From: Rosellinia necatrix
Lineage: Eukaryota > Ascomycota > Sordariomycetes > Xylariales > Xylariaceae
Direction of reading: 5' to 3'
Length of the DNA: 64,000 nucleotides
Assembly (NCBI GenBank): GCA_021209875.1
Contig: JAGYVD010000009.1
Location: forward strand, 1,426,001 to 1,490,000
The notes under the pieces were generated by a model, which saw nothing but the letters and a program-made list of their open reading frames with translations, did not search any database and was not told the origin of the DNA. The first letter of the stretch is position 1. Each line of letters opens with the position of its first letter. A program made the position numbers and the translations under genes. Shown here piece after piece: positions 11,709 to 23,969 of the stretch.

Positions 11709-12537
11709 CCTAGGTATATATTATGGGGTGCATATAGAACCACATAGCATCTCGCAGTACGTTAGCTGTCAAGTACCAAGTCCTGGCCATGAAGCCTCCA
11801 GCGCGGAACTGGGCCGAAGCGAAGTTGGCCCTTCGGAATTCGAGAAAATCAGATCCTCCGCATGCCGTGTTGCCGGCTTGAGGGGGCGGGGGCGGCCTGG
11901 TTCTTGACCGCGTAGGGAGGTAGGAAGGGAGGCTACGCTCTCCGAAATGCATTAACCAAATCCAGGAGGTTTCAACTTCATTCGAGGGTCGCCCATATTC
12001 GTGAAATGGCTCTCCTTTTGCAGCCTCATTCACGAGTAGCCGGTCTACAATACACGAGCCTTCATTGGTTGGCCATACCTCGCAGGCCAGTTGCCGTCCG
12101 TCACCCTTCTTTCATCTTCGACCCTTTACAGCCAATACGACATCTACGCAACTCGGTTATGCCGCCGTGACAGTTGCGCCAGCCACCCCCTTGAAGTGGC
12201 CCTCTTTTTTAATATGCGTTGGAGGGAAACACGCGCTACTTGCCCCTTGCAGTGGCCAAGAGGACCCCATCGTTCACAGTATCAACTTGTCCATTGCCTG
12301 ACCCAAGGTCTCTCCGGTAAGGAGTTGAAAAGCTTCGAGATACTTGGCACTCGTTCGGTCCCTATAACGAATCGGAAATTAGATTTTCCACTGATAGGCA
12401 TAATTTCGTTTGATATCGAGAGGCTCGGAAGCAGGAGTGGGCAAGAAGCACAAGAGAGATGCTGCTTTGCTTCATACGTACTGCACATCTTTCGTCATCT
12501 GATTCACATCATTAGCAATCTCCTAGCCAAGCTTTTC

Positions 12538-14090
12538 TTACAGAAGTTCCGGGAGCCATACCCTCACGCCCTCTTTCCCTTTGAGGCCTTGTGATGTCAG
12601 CCAATCGCGCAAATATTGCTCTATGAATGACGAATTAGCAATTAGCTAATACATGGACTGTTATGATCTTACTATCGAAGCTCTTTTGGTCGCGCCCTGG
12701 TGCATAGTCCTTAGCTGGCCAGAATCGCGAGCTGTCGGGTGTCCTGGTTGCGCATTCGCTTATCAGCATGTCTCCCATCAATAGCCGGTTTGAGTATCGG
12801 GAAGGATAACACTGACAGAACCTCGTCGACCAAAACCACCTCATCCGTCTCTAGGTCCAACCCTGATCCTGTCGTTAGCACCTAATAGCAAGCCCCACGG
12901 GACTTATAGGTTCGGAGGCGCACCAAACTCGAACTTGGTGTCCGCAACAATAATTCCCCTCTCAAGCTATATCACCGACAAGTCAGTTAAACTTGCCAAA
13001 ACCACGCGCGCTACTTGATTGTTGGCGCGCGGCCAGGAATGACCGAGAGCGACTCAGGTATGCAGTGAAGTGTCAGGATTGTCGGGATTGGCCCAGATGA
13101 TACTCGAAGGCGAGAGAAGGACTGAGAAAGTGCTTACAGCGTATGCGTGGGCAGCCTTGTAGATGGCCAAGGCAAGATTCTCGATCTTATCGGCATACTT
13201 ATCACCTACGATCTGTCGCGCGTGATCGGGGGTAATCTATCCGAAGCCATGCGTCAATAATGATCATAAACAGTCGCACCTGCGCACTAGCTCAGGGATG
13301 TTCCATAGCAGCCGGCGCCAACAACGCGCCAAAGAGCTAAACGAGAGAAAAGGGCGAAAGGTAAGTTTCGTACATTCATATCCTTCTCGCCCAGCTCTGC
13401 CTTGGCTGTAGCACGAACCGTCAGCGGTTATCACAAGGACCAGGTCTTCGACGGCTTACTTGAAGGTGTATAGATGGGGCCACCGGGGAACGCCTGGCAC
13501 TGCTGTAACCCTTCTGGCTGAGGCAAACCATGCACCGTCCCGCTCTCCTTATACTCAGCCCAAGAGCTACCAGTGATGTAGCCGCGAACTAAAAATGCCG
13601 ACAGTTAGCAAACGATTGAGCATTTGGCGAGTCTGTGGAGGGCAGACCTATGGCCTCGACGGGGAAGACGCGATACTTGTTAACAACCATCGAGCGGCCC
13701 TGGAGTTGCGCCCTCTCTTGGGGGCTTAGAGGGAGCTGGGGAGGAATGCTCAAGGAGAGCAGATGGTGTTTTAACCCCGGGACATGCCCTGGCAGGACCG
13801 TGTTGAGCCAATGATTCGTGATCAGAGTGAGGACAGTGCCCTTGTGCTGAACGCCATTCTCTAGGATGACATCGTAGGCAGAGATGCGATCCGAGGTAAC
13901 AAGAAGAAGCGTGGAGTCGGTTACCCGGTATATCTCTCTCACCTTGCCCTGCGCATTAGTAGCGTCAGCGTCGGTGTTCTAGTACAATGCAGCGCAGGCA
14001 TGTCGGAGGGGTGTAAACCGAAAAAGGTGAACCAACCCGGGCAACAACGGGCAAGGGGAGATCGACTGAAGTGACTATCTCGGCCGTCAT
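12538..14090 (-). CDS. ADE1: SAICAR synthetase (purine biosynthesis), intron-dense
   Basis: Phosphoribosylaminoimidazole-succinocarboxamide synthase; it joins CAIR and aspartate with ATP in de novo purine synthesis, in the cytosol. Nine minus-strand exons stay in phase: 14037..14090, 13648..13948, 13460..13588, 13374..13405, 13138..13236, 12924..12966, 12817..12862, 12673..12743, 12538..12620 (285 residues). All eight introns are GT-AG, 52-171 bases. Family segments appear in order: VVARGKVREIYRV, LLVTSDRISAYDV, VVNKYRVFPVEAIVRGYITG, FPGGPIYTPSTKAELGEKD, ERGIIVADTKFEFG, VLVDEVLTPDSSRFWP, SFDKQYLRDWL. The start was chosen by resemblance; the frame stays open upstream to 14243. The last residues (EGVRVWLPELL) differ from the usual tail, which continues for some 20 residues, so a final exon may be missed or the tail lost. 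GTAAGA overlaps the stop and could be a donor. The intron number is unusual for fungal ADE1. Confidence 0.85.
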
Positions 14091-15178
14091 CTTGCAATTA
14101 TTTTCACTTCGCGCGATAATTAGCGAACTGGAGGGGTTTATAGGTTGGGTCGATGCGCCAAGGCGATGTACATTTGGCGGGACGCTTACAGCGCCTTCGT
14201 CTACCAATTTTTTTTTAATCTTCAGTTTCCGAGAGGGGTGCAAACCTTAACACTGATAAATCGTCCAGCTGGATGGGATAAAATATACTCAATGGGGATT
14301 ATGCCGTTGGTCAACCAGCAAGCTTTTTGCTTGCGTCACACTAAGTAGGTAGGTACCTGCAAATTATCAACTACTCGCCGTGTTCGGACAAAACCGTTTT
14401 GATGTGAATGGTTAACCCAGGAGGTACCCAAACCGTCCACCGTAACCGCTCACTTTGACAAGTACCTATCTAGTCATCTACTGCCCGTTTTAATTACGGT
14501 ACCTACCTTAGTAAGTATATTATTTATTTTCATCGCATAATACTCGATACAACGATATATATGCAGATACACATTTATCGTACTGGTGTAGTCACCCAAC
14601 AACGCCTGTTTCTATCCAAGCCGTAACTACCTAGGTACTTTATAATGGCTAAAGTCTAGAGTAGTTCTTAATATCTGCTCGCCTAACTAGCTAAGACTAT
14701 GGGGTTCTTGCCTAGCTCTTCCATCCCTTTATTGACCAGTACTCCTCACATATCACATATCATCGACACCAGGAATAGTGATCCTGTCATCATTCACTCA
14801 TATCTGGAGTACAGCATCGGTTAATTATATTACAATCTCCAGGTTACATGATTGATATCATATAAAATGATAGGTGTCTGAACTGAAAGCCCAACCACGT
14901 AGAACTGGCTTTGGGAAGGGCATTCTCTCTCGCTATATAAGATTCGGTGATCGAACATTGACTCTGACGATGTTGAGGGGCATGTGCCCCTATATAGGTA
15001 AACCATTATCCCGTTTCTATAATCTCCTCTACTAGTATGAGTAATTTTTGCCGCTCTTAGACTCATAACCCCTTTGGTAGTAGAGTGATCTAGGCAAGCC
15101 AACTCTAGGCAAGCCAACATTTCCGTTTTAGCTTATTCGCAGCTACACACGTTTTCCTGATTTCTAACTTCCTTGCGC

Positions 15179-15579
15179 CTATGCCACGAAGGCTAGCTTC
15201 ACTGTGTTCCCCTTGTGTCACGGAACTAGTTCTAACCTAAGAACTCCACTAGGGCACGGGCCAGAATACTGTATATAAAAGGAGCGAGTAGCTGGCGACT
15301 GACCAAGTGAGGAATCTTCCCTCCTTGTGCAATAACATAAGTTATTTCTGGAACTACCAGCAGTACGAACTGTGACACCTTGCTTTCATGAAGTAGGGCC
15401 ATCATATCTTTTCCGTTCTGAAGATTGCCTGTGGACTCTATTGTAAAACATTGGGCGAGTTGGAGCCGTTCTTGCATTTCTAGAACTATAGGCATTATTT
15501 CCTTTTGGTACCAACTTGGTGCAATTGCCGGTGAAACAACCTCAGGAACCCCGGCTTGTTTTTCATTCTCAAAAACCAC
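15179..15579 (-). pseudogene. Open frame split by a solo LTR, unidentified
   Basis: A minus-strand frame runs from about 15579 down to the LTR at 15377. If the LTR and one copy of its CCTTG duplication are mentally removed, the same frame continues (ESK then GNTVKLAFVA) to a TAG at 15179-15181. No ATG was found at the 5' end, so the piece looks like the C-terminal part of an older gene. The family is not recognised; the ending faintly recalls reductase C-termini, but that is a guess. Confidence 0.35.
15216..15377 (+). mobile_element. Solo LTR, copy 1 (162 bp)
   Basis: Starts TGTCAC and ends GTGACA, a perfect 6-base inverted terminus with the TG...CA ends of retrotransposon LTRs. It is flanked by the 5-bp duplication CCTTG (15211-15215 and 15378-15382). 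A TATA box (TATATAAAAG) lies inside, so orientation is taken as plus. No internal gag-pol region lies next to it, so it is a recombination-derived solo LTR. The TGTCACGGAACTAG start resembles fungal Copia-type LTRs (family knowledge, not searched). Confidence 0.9.
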
Positions 15580-16459
15580 CGATATTAATGTTTTTTGTGT
15601 CGATTATTCATGACTATTACCAGCGCAGTGTCATGGCACTAAAGTGACATGTATTATTACACAAGGAGAGCACCCCCATTCCGCAAAATTGTTGTCAACT
15701 GTCCTAACCGATCTACATAATATTCTAGTTCGTGACGTGTGGAGGCCCAAAGCCCAGGGCTTGGTTCCGTGGCAAATAGTCTTAGGAACTTCGATCTACT
15801 TTATTTATCATTCAAAATACAATCCATCAGCTTCCGTGCAGGATATTTATTCTCCACCGCTGTTGCCACAACACATTTCATAACATAACCCTCATGAATT
15901 AACCAAATTAATTATTCACAAAAGTGACACTATGACTGTATCAATCGGATGAAATTAGCATATAGCCACTATCACGTCAGAGTAACCAGAGCCATACAGA
16001 ACTATTCCTCTCTTGAAAAATGGAATATTTAATGTCCAGCAAATAATATAACTATTTATTATGTCTACAAGAAGACCTTTAGTGATGTGAGTTTGCTTCC
16101 CTCCTTATTTTAAGTTGTAGAGCTCTGATGTGAGATAGATTAGACGCAGAACAAATAGGTAAGTCCATTCTATCCGGGTATTTTAGATATCTAGTCTTAA
16201 TAAAGTGGTCACCTGAGCTCTGATCTTTGTTTCTAGCCTAATGAAGCTTTTGAACATCTATACGCAATCCCTATTCCCATCTCACAACCACCTGGAGTCG
16301 GTTTAAGTTAGGCTGTAAAGAGTATTATTCCCGACAGATGGAGGATAGCGGAAGGGCATTAGCGTCACACTCGTCGCTACCGTCGCCGCCCTTGATAAAG
16401 GAGCAACAGTTAGCAGGATTCACGACACTAGTATCTGTCAGCCAGTACGCAATCATGAG

Positions 16460-16621
16460 TGTCACGGAACTAGTTCTAACCTAAGGACCCCACTAGGGCA
16501 CGGGCCAGAATACTGTATATAAAAGAAGCGAGTAGCTGGCGACTGACCAAGCGAGGAGTTTTCCCTCCTTGTGCAATAACATAAGTCATTTCTGGAACTA
16601 CCAGCAGTGTGAACTGTGACA
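16460..16621 (+). mobile_element. Solo LTR, copy 2 (162 bp)
   Basis: Same length and ends as the copy at 15216, with its own 5-bp duplication ATGAG (16455-16459 and 16622-16626). It differs from copy 1 at 9 positions by hand count, and all nine are transitions. Different target duplications show two independent insertions, rather than the two ends of one element. Confidence 0.9.
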
Positions 16622-16985
16622 ATGAGAGCATGGAAATACCCAAAAATGTAGGGATACATTTCGATCAGATTTGCGTATACCGCGGCGCAGTCGAAATTCG
16701 CTGAGAAAAGCGTCTTAGTACGCCTTTTAGTATATTTGGACACGGTTCATTATATTGAATCCGGCGTTCACGGCCTCATTCTCTGCTACTCTACTCTTGA
16801 GGGGCTTTATTATTATCATAATCACAGTCAAATTGTGTTAAAGTTTACCTACTAGAAGGAAGATGGAGGCTCTAGACCAGGTGAGTGCCACCTGGCTGTG
16901 TTGCCATGGAACAGGAACGCAACGTCATACCACGACACTACTAAAATTAGACTGTTTATCAAGTTGAGCACTTGGCCGGTTGCAC

Positions 16986-17279
16986 TCACTTATATACTGT
17001 GTTGTGACATGTGTAATTAAGATATCTTAGATCACTCTGCTTTACTGAAGTAGAACTTTCATCAGCTCCCTTGCTTGAATTACTGTCAATAACAGCGGTC
17101 AGGTCTTTGTTGTAATCATAGGTAAGCTCTGATTGTTCTTGAATGAACCTCTTATACACATAGGCTTCAGGCATCAGCGCATGGCATGTCAGGGCTAAAT
17201 GCGGGAGTGAGGCATCACCCGTAGCGCTCGATGGATTTCCGATTGTGATGAGATGCGAGACGGAGGATATGGATGTCAT
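16986..17279 (-). CDS. Possible small or relic ORF, unknown
   Basis: A 97-residue minus-strand frame with an ATG start and fairly balanced composition inside the gene-poor block. No motif, signal peptide or membrane segment was recognised. It may be a fragment of a decayed gene or chance. Listed only because little else occupies this stretch. Confidence 0.15.
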   Translation of the reverse strand: MTSISSVSHLITIGNPSSATGDASLPHLALTCHALMPEAYVYKRFIQEQSELTYDYNKDLTAVIDSNSSKGADESSTSVKQSDLRYLNYTCHNTVYK

Positions 17280-20200
17280 GATATGGGATGAAACTTGGGG
17301 GAGGGTTCTGATTCCCGAGAGCTACCAATATCTCGCGTCATACAATATAGGCCCTCCGATTATTGATGCCTCTAGGAAACGTTATTACTGTCCCGCCTAA
17401 TGTTTTTCTTTGCTCATGACAATATCCATATTGCATTAATCAAATTCGTGAGCCTTTTGGGGTTTACATTTATAGTCATGATTAAATGAGGCGGTGTAAG
17501 CGTGCTAGAGGACAGACGATAAGACGTCAATCGCCTCTCAACAGTTTAGTTGGTTAATCTGTGCTAATTTCCATAGTTAGCATATTTGATGAAGAAGTAT
17601 AAAACACCACTCTATATTGATACGTGCGTAGGAAGGACACTAAGGGAAGGGTGCCGCTAGGCTTTCCTCATACATCCACAAACTCGACGAATTTTCATAA
17701 GCTACGATATATAGACCGATCCTTTCAGTTATCTAATCCGCACAACTACTATCGTCCCATTTCCAAAAATATCATCAATACTCCTTCACTACCCTACCCG
17801 TTAGCTAGATTCCTCAATTGAAGTCGCTCGAGCTACGGCAGGGTGAGATGGGGCCAGTTTAAGGGTATATATACATTAGATAAGGTAATCCGGCTCGGGG
17901 TGGGATGAGCCGGGCCGGTCGCCCTATATCCCTCCAACGGGGTTGAAATGCCACGACTAAAACGGAGCAACGACCGGGGAGTGGTGGGGTGGTGTAGCAC
18001 CTCATAGCTAGGCAGGCTTGGTGGGCACTGGCTTAACAGGGGTACTCGCACCGCTTCTGATAATTATGTCTTGCAAGACGTCGCAAAGATTTTTAAAACA
18101 AGATGGTATATACGTAGTAGCACCTCAAGTGTATGATAATTACCAAGAAAGCGGATGAACCTGCCGAAACCCCTTCTCATTTCGCTGGCTGATGATAAAC
18201 AGTAGCGAAACTCCCATTGTCTCATTTTACCATAATATGCAATATAAATATGAGCAACTATAGACATACGCCACAATACAAATTGCAAACGGATTCAACG
18301 CCTTACTTATCTACTTCTCAACTATGCTAGCGGTACTAGCATCCATACAGCATTGTCAAAGAGTGGCGCCATTATCAAATCTAGCTGGCTGTAGTGTGGG
18401 CGGTGGTTAGAGACTAAATGAGGTCGCAGTTCCATAGAGGGCAGCTAATCCACTACCTAGTATATTGACCCCCAGGGCTTGGTTGCGTGCTAGAGCAACC
18501 ACATATGGCTATTGACATTAGTCAAACTGTTGTAGCATCACCAAAAAAATCGGCAATAAAAAGTTATTTAGACTTGGATGGACGCGGCGGAAATACTAAG
18601 AGGTTAGCAGTCTCAGGAATCTCTGTTTGATAGAACAGTATATTCTCTGTTATAATTCTCCGTGCACAATCCTAACAGCCCTGCTTGCATTAGGCCATTT
18701 TGTGGTCTCTGAATGAGACGATCAGTTATTGGGCCACTTTCTGCCCTCTTCGGATACCGTTTCGTGGTGATGTCTCATGGCCTTGAAAGCGGACGCTATT
18801 ACGTCTTTAAGTGCGGGGGGTTAGGAATATTTAGTTGTTGTTGTATCGCTAACCGAGCGGTCTGCACTGACCAAATTCGGCTGGTTAAAACCTAACCCAG
18901 ATAGGTGGTACTAATTAGCCCAGGGATTACTGCTTACATATGGCTATAGATTCATTCACAAGTACTATCTAGATGGCGATTGTATCAAGGTGAAGACCAA
19001 TCTATCTAGCGTGGACAGTACGGTATGAGGAATTATGCTAATGGTATAATGGGAATCTTCATGTCTTGGCGTTTGATGTTCTAGCTAGGTAGTCAGTCGT
19101 AGAACCGAGGCAGCCCAGAGCTGGATGACTTTTAATAGGATAGCTTCAGAGCATGGCGGAAATTAAAACATCCATTCGGCATTGTGTGCTTGGAATAACT
19201 ACCAGCCATCAAGCTAATTATGACCTAACATATCTAGACCTGGAGGGACAGAATGAATAATTTGTATTATCACATACGAAGTTTGTATACTAATACTACC
19301 ACCCTTGGTCTATCGCTCCGACTACCTTTTCGGCACCGTTTAAGATACAGAGACCCATAGGCCCCCGCTAACATAAGTAACATTCCATAGGCACACAAAT
19401 ACTCACCCTCATACGGAGATGCTAATGTAATTACTGTTAGTACTTAATTAGCACATCTGTACTGAGCAAAATTAGGTGAAAATAAAATGCTGTCAAACAC
19501 ATCCACTTGAGTAAGTATGTATCCTGTATCTAGAATAAGCAATCATCATAGCAGAAGCAAAGGCAGTGTGTTGTGTTCCCTGGTACTGTTGTTACCGCCC
19601 CTACCTACTACGTAGGTAGGTACTTAGGTACCTACATGTGGGTAGCCTAACTAACCTAGGTAATTAATACAGTGGGATGGAGGTACCCAGGTTCACTAAT
19701 GGCCCATGGGATATAACGGTGTCATTAGCTCATTCGAGAGACTCTTTGATGACAATGACAGTGTGTCGCCATGCCACCTTTCATCTGTTTATACCGCTCG
19801 TGTTTCTACAAACGACATACCGCGATGGCATGCCAGCCCCATTCCAGTAGCTGCAGTTCTCACGTGCCCTCGGCATGTTCCATCTCATGGCGCGGTCGCG
19901 CTAATGCACCGGCGCTCGGCTGCCTTCGCTTTGGTCACTATCAGCCGAGACCACGATGCGAGGGGACCAAGTCTTGTTGACCAATGTTCGGTTCGCTACG
20001 ACCTCATAATCGGTGATTTGTAAACAGAAGGTTATACGACGAGGAGGAATGTTTGACGACATGTGAGATTGCCGGCCTCGTCGATCGTCGACTCGCATTC
20101 GCGCATTCGCACATTCGCACACGGGGTGTTGTGATGTTGTCCATTGTCATGCGGAACAGGTGCCTAAGTGTTGTCGGTTTCTCGGTTGGTGAGTCTAGCG

Positions 20201-21575
20201 AATCCGTTGACAGGATAAGAATAGATAAGTAGTGCAGTACCTAATTAGACCGAGACTCTTATCCTGAATGGCCCGTTGACCCTGCTAAATTTCCGTGCGG
20301 CTGTTGACAGGATCCGGCTCGTGCCATGGGATCTCTGGCGCAGGCAGACCAGACCTCGATTTGAGTAGGTTTCCGTATATGATGTATTTGAATTGGCAGC
20401 TCTAGCGATCACCCCAGTAAACAGTAAATCCTTGCCTTCCTGCGGCGTGGTATTTCGATTCCCCACAACACAAGGCCCGTTTTGGGGACATTCCAGGTGA
20501 AAAAGGATGATTACCGTCTTCCCGTCCTCATCATAGCACACCGAAGCGAAGCGTCCAACGGTAATCACTCTCTTCCTTCTCTTCCTTTTCCCCTACACGG
20601 GCGAGTTCTCGTCTTAGAAGAGAGTACGTTGACTCCAGAGCGGCACTCTTAAAATATATCCTTTCTTGGCAGAGCCTAGCCGGAACATATCGAAGTCTTG
20701 GCCAGAGTCTGGTATGGACTTGCACTTTACATTTTGGGTAAGCTACAATCCCACTTCTTGGCACCCGAGCTGGGTCCGTGGCTACTATTATTAGGTAAAC
20801 TCCCGATAATCCAGGTTAGCGTGCATACCCTCGATCTTCCCGCCGTGAGCCAAGCATGAACCCTCGCTCAGATTACATTCTGCTCCCGTGCGCACGTCGC
20901 CGCACTATCCCGCACAGGTCGACATACCGGCTGTGACGACCTATCATTCGACGACGGGAAGTGCCATCTTTCCCTTTCCTGTGGGCCTATCGAGCTTCTT
21001 ACTCTCGAGCCAGAGTAGGGCCCGGCCTCGAATCATACCTAAGAAAGCCGTGCCCGCTCAATAAGCGATCTGCCTACGATCTTGCCGTCAAATCCAAGCC
21101 CGTCTAGCTTATAGACTATGCTAGCAGCCTCAGCATGGCGTCAAAATTAGAAAGAATATCACAAATACTCCCCCAGGTCTATAGGTGTTTGTCAGTGACC
21201 GTATAAGTCGACAGACCGAGCGCGCCGGTAGCACATTTTCGCAGCACTTACGGGATCATCCCTGGCCTGCCGGAAACTTAATACCTGCCCCGTGTAAAGC
21301 CCTATATCGCTCGGATCATGAACAAATCCGTCTAGAGAACAAAGACCGGAACTTGTGCTGAGCCGCTCAGCATCCAGATCCTGATCATCGCTTAATCGAT
21401 ACGGACAGAGAAGAATACTTAAGTGAGAGCCAAACCGCTTTTCTGAGCAACGATCTTGAGTATCAGTCCAGACGCAACAGCCAGAGGACATAGCTAAACC
21501 ACCTTCACACCACTATCTATTTGCCCTCCTAGTAGCACACGCCCAATTTCAATCGTCACAAAACAGACCGACACC

Positions 21576-22926
21576 ATGAGTGGCTCACCTTCAACAATCC
21601 GAGTCGCTATCATAGGCGGGGGTATAGCTTCAGCAGCTTTGTTGCGGGGGCTTCTAAGACACTCGCATATCGCTGCTGACATATACGAATCCCAACCATC
21701 GTTCAAAGCAGAAGGCCACACAATTTCTTTGACGTCTGCGGCTGAAGAGATCCTGCTCAAATTAGACCCCTCTCTAGACGACTGCCTCAGCCGAGCGGAG
21801 GCCGTTTACACTGCCACCGATACCAGAATCGCCAGTGGCCCGTATGCGGGTCAGCTTGTCGATTCCCCATCAGTTCAGGACTACAAGGAACGAATGGTCG
21901 ACCCACAGAGGTTCCTCGACGAGTTGCTTAGGGGAACGCCGCCACGTATGATCCATGCGAACTCGCGAATAGCCTCGATCACCGAGATCTCACCCGGTGG
22001 CGGCGTCATGCTGACCTTCGTGGGCGGCACGCAAAAGAAGTATGATATCGTTGTAGGCTCGGATGGAGTCCACGGCATCACGCGGGAGTTCGTCCTTGGG
22101 CCCGACGATCCAGCCTTACGACCACAGCACACGGGGGTCTGGAGGATTCCGATCAAGGTGCCTTACAAAAAGGCGCTCAATGCTATGGGACCGGAGTTTC
22201 TCGACCCTCATAGGCCTTGTCAAACGTCTTGGATCGGTGATGGCACTTACCTACAACACGACTTTATGGGCGCCGGAAAAGACGTCCATATTACCGCCTA
22301 TGCCATCGACAGCGAATATCCCCCTGACTCCTCATGGGCTAGTTTACTGACGCCGGAAGAGTTCGGCGCGGTCTTCGCGAGCATCCCGCTACCGGTTTGT
22401 CGGGGTATGGTGAATGTGAGTAGATCAGGATTTGAGGCCCGATCCTTTCAACCAGGCAAACGCTAACACCGAACGATTCCAGTTAATACAGAGTTTATAC
22501 ACGGTTCAAATAGCTGGAATTTCTTATATGCAGCATAAGCCAGCACGGACTTACGTCACGAAGAATGCGGCTCTGATAGATGACGCAGCGCACTCTGTGT
22601 TGGCCGTGCGCGGGGTCAACGCCCTGGTAGGGTTAGAAGAGGCTTACATACTAAGCATGCTGCTCGGCCAGCTATCGTCGAAGGCAGCAATCCCCGCAGC
22701 TCTACAGGCATTTGATCATGTCTGCCGGCCCAGAGCGGAAGAAGCCGTTCGCCATACCATCCAGTGCGGACTGGTCACCATCGGTAGGGATCAAGAAGTC
22801 GGCCTTGACCCCTATCTCATGGGTCCTCGCCTTCAGTACCACTGGCAGGTTCTCAAGGAGTCGAGAATTGAGGCACAGCAAGCAGACTCCCTCCAGCTAA
22901 TGAGCCAACTATTAGCACAACAGTAA
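21576..22926 (+). CDS. FAD-dependent monooxygenase, salicylate hydroxylase-like
   Basis: Predicted group A flavoprotein monooxygenase that uses FAD and NAD(P)H to hydroxylate an aromatic or secondary-metabolite substrate. Two exons, 21576..22415 and 22483..22926, give 427 residues. The intron has GTGAGT, a CTAAC branch site and CAG. The FAD-binding strand AIIGGGIASAAL lies at 11-22, where the third glycine of GxGxxG is a serine (Ser19). A conserved Arg appears in DPQRFLDELL, the DG motif in VVGSDGVHGITRE, and the second FAD contact in ALIDDAAHSV near the start of exon 2. Length suits the family (about 400-450). It is convergent with a GST gene about 730 bases away, so both could serve detoxification, but no biosynthetic core gene is near. 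The substrate is unknown. Confidence 0.85.
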
Positions 22927-23658
22927 AATACGACATGCATATATACACATCTCATCAAAAGTACATCGCATTTTTTTTTTTTGTGGACAGAGGCGGGGAT
23001 GGAACGGATTGGGCTGCATCTGTTTTCTCTTACAGGTGGATTGCATACATGGGCGGAGCGTTTAAAGCTGGCATCTCACGATACATTCTTTGGTAGCATC
23101 TTCGGCAGGGTCTGCAACTTCTTTCTTTTCTTCTTCCTTTCGTAAAATATGTATATAGAACCTTGATCACATTACATTCGTTATTCCCGCAAATATTTTC
23201 ACCCAAGTCACTGAATATAAAGAGCACAACTATACTAGCGCATATGACACATAGGGGGAAGCTTCTTGAATATTAATTTTAACGTGTTTGAATCTCGAGT
23301 TGCAGTGTTCACCGGAGTGATGACTATGCTTCACGATTCACAAAACCCCTTTCCCTTGGTAGCAAAACCAGAGCACATATAATTGTGACCTAACGATCGA
23401 GATAGTATTACAATTTTCCATTGCCGTTTTCCCGCCCTCCCTATACCATCAGTAGACGCCCGCCCAACAAAAGCACTCTCCCTGCCCCCCCAAAGTGCAG
23501 GTCCGAAAACAGACGCCATACAGAAGCGGCTCTCATCTCTGCCTGGCCCCCCACACCGCTCGCACCTAAAACGATGCCCCCGAACCGCCCTCCAAGAATT
23601 CCCCCCTCCCTCCCCACCGGATTTCCCAATACCAGGATATCCGTCCCGTGTGCCCCGC
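22927..23658. other. Intergenic between convergent genes
   Basis: About 730 bases between the stops of the monooxygenase and the GST. It has a T run at about 22972-22983 and no supported gene; it probably carries the two 3' flanks. Confidence 0.5.
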
Positions 23659-23938
23659 TCACTCGAAGAACAGCTTCAGCCCCTCCCTCGCGGCGGCCTC
23701 CCTGACGCCCCGCAGCGCCTCGGCGCGGCGCACGACGCCCTCCCACGCCGGGTACCGCGCGCCCATGTCCCCGATGCGGGCGAGGCGCCCGCCCCAGCCC
23801 CAGAGCAGGTACAGGAACAAGTCGACGACGGTGGGGCGGTCGCCGACGGCGTGCCGGCGGCCGGCCAGCCGGGCCTCGATGCGCGCGTGGGCGGCCTCGA
23901 CGGTCGCCATGCCCTTCGCCCGGATCGCCGGGTAGACA

Positions 23939-23969
<31 letters not shown>

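Larger units (their letters stand above)
10187..12537. other. Intergenic, no gene seen
   Basis: About 2.35 kb between the cutinase start and the ADE1 end. It should contain the cutinase promoter; an AT-rich TATTTATC on the minus strand lies about 130 bases upstream of its ATG. The rest holds microsatellites and a short tandem TGGACC/TGGGCC repeat. Open frames are short and overlap one another on both strands without family features. Confidence 0.5.
14091..21575. other. Gene-poor block with transposon remnants
   Basis: About 7.5 kb with no convincing intact gene. It looks more AT-rich than the flanks and carries two solo LTRs and many short, unrelated open frames. Copies of the CCTAGG/TAGGTA motif cluster at 14345-14640 and 19600-19690. 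Minus-strand open frames at 16986-17279 (97 residues), 20245-20568, 20531-20764 and 21192-21491 have no recognisable motif and may be relics. Both gene edges are clear: the ADE1 start and the monooxygenase start. Confidence 0.6.

Noticed and set aside
14091..14243. Upstream in-frame extension of ADE1
   Set aside because: The family resemblance begins at the Met at 14090, and the extension shows no targeting peptide, though it cannot be excluded.
15216..16621. One LTR retrotransposon with both LTRs
   Set aside because: The two LTRs have different target duplications, and the 1.1 kb between them has no gag-pol-like frame.
17820..18060. GC-richer island in the gene-poor block as a possible SINE
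   Set aside because: A loose B-box-like string is present, but no A box, tail or target duplication.
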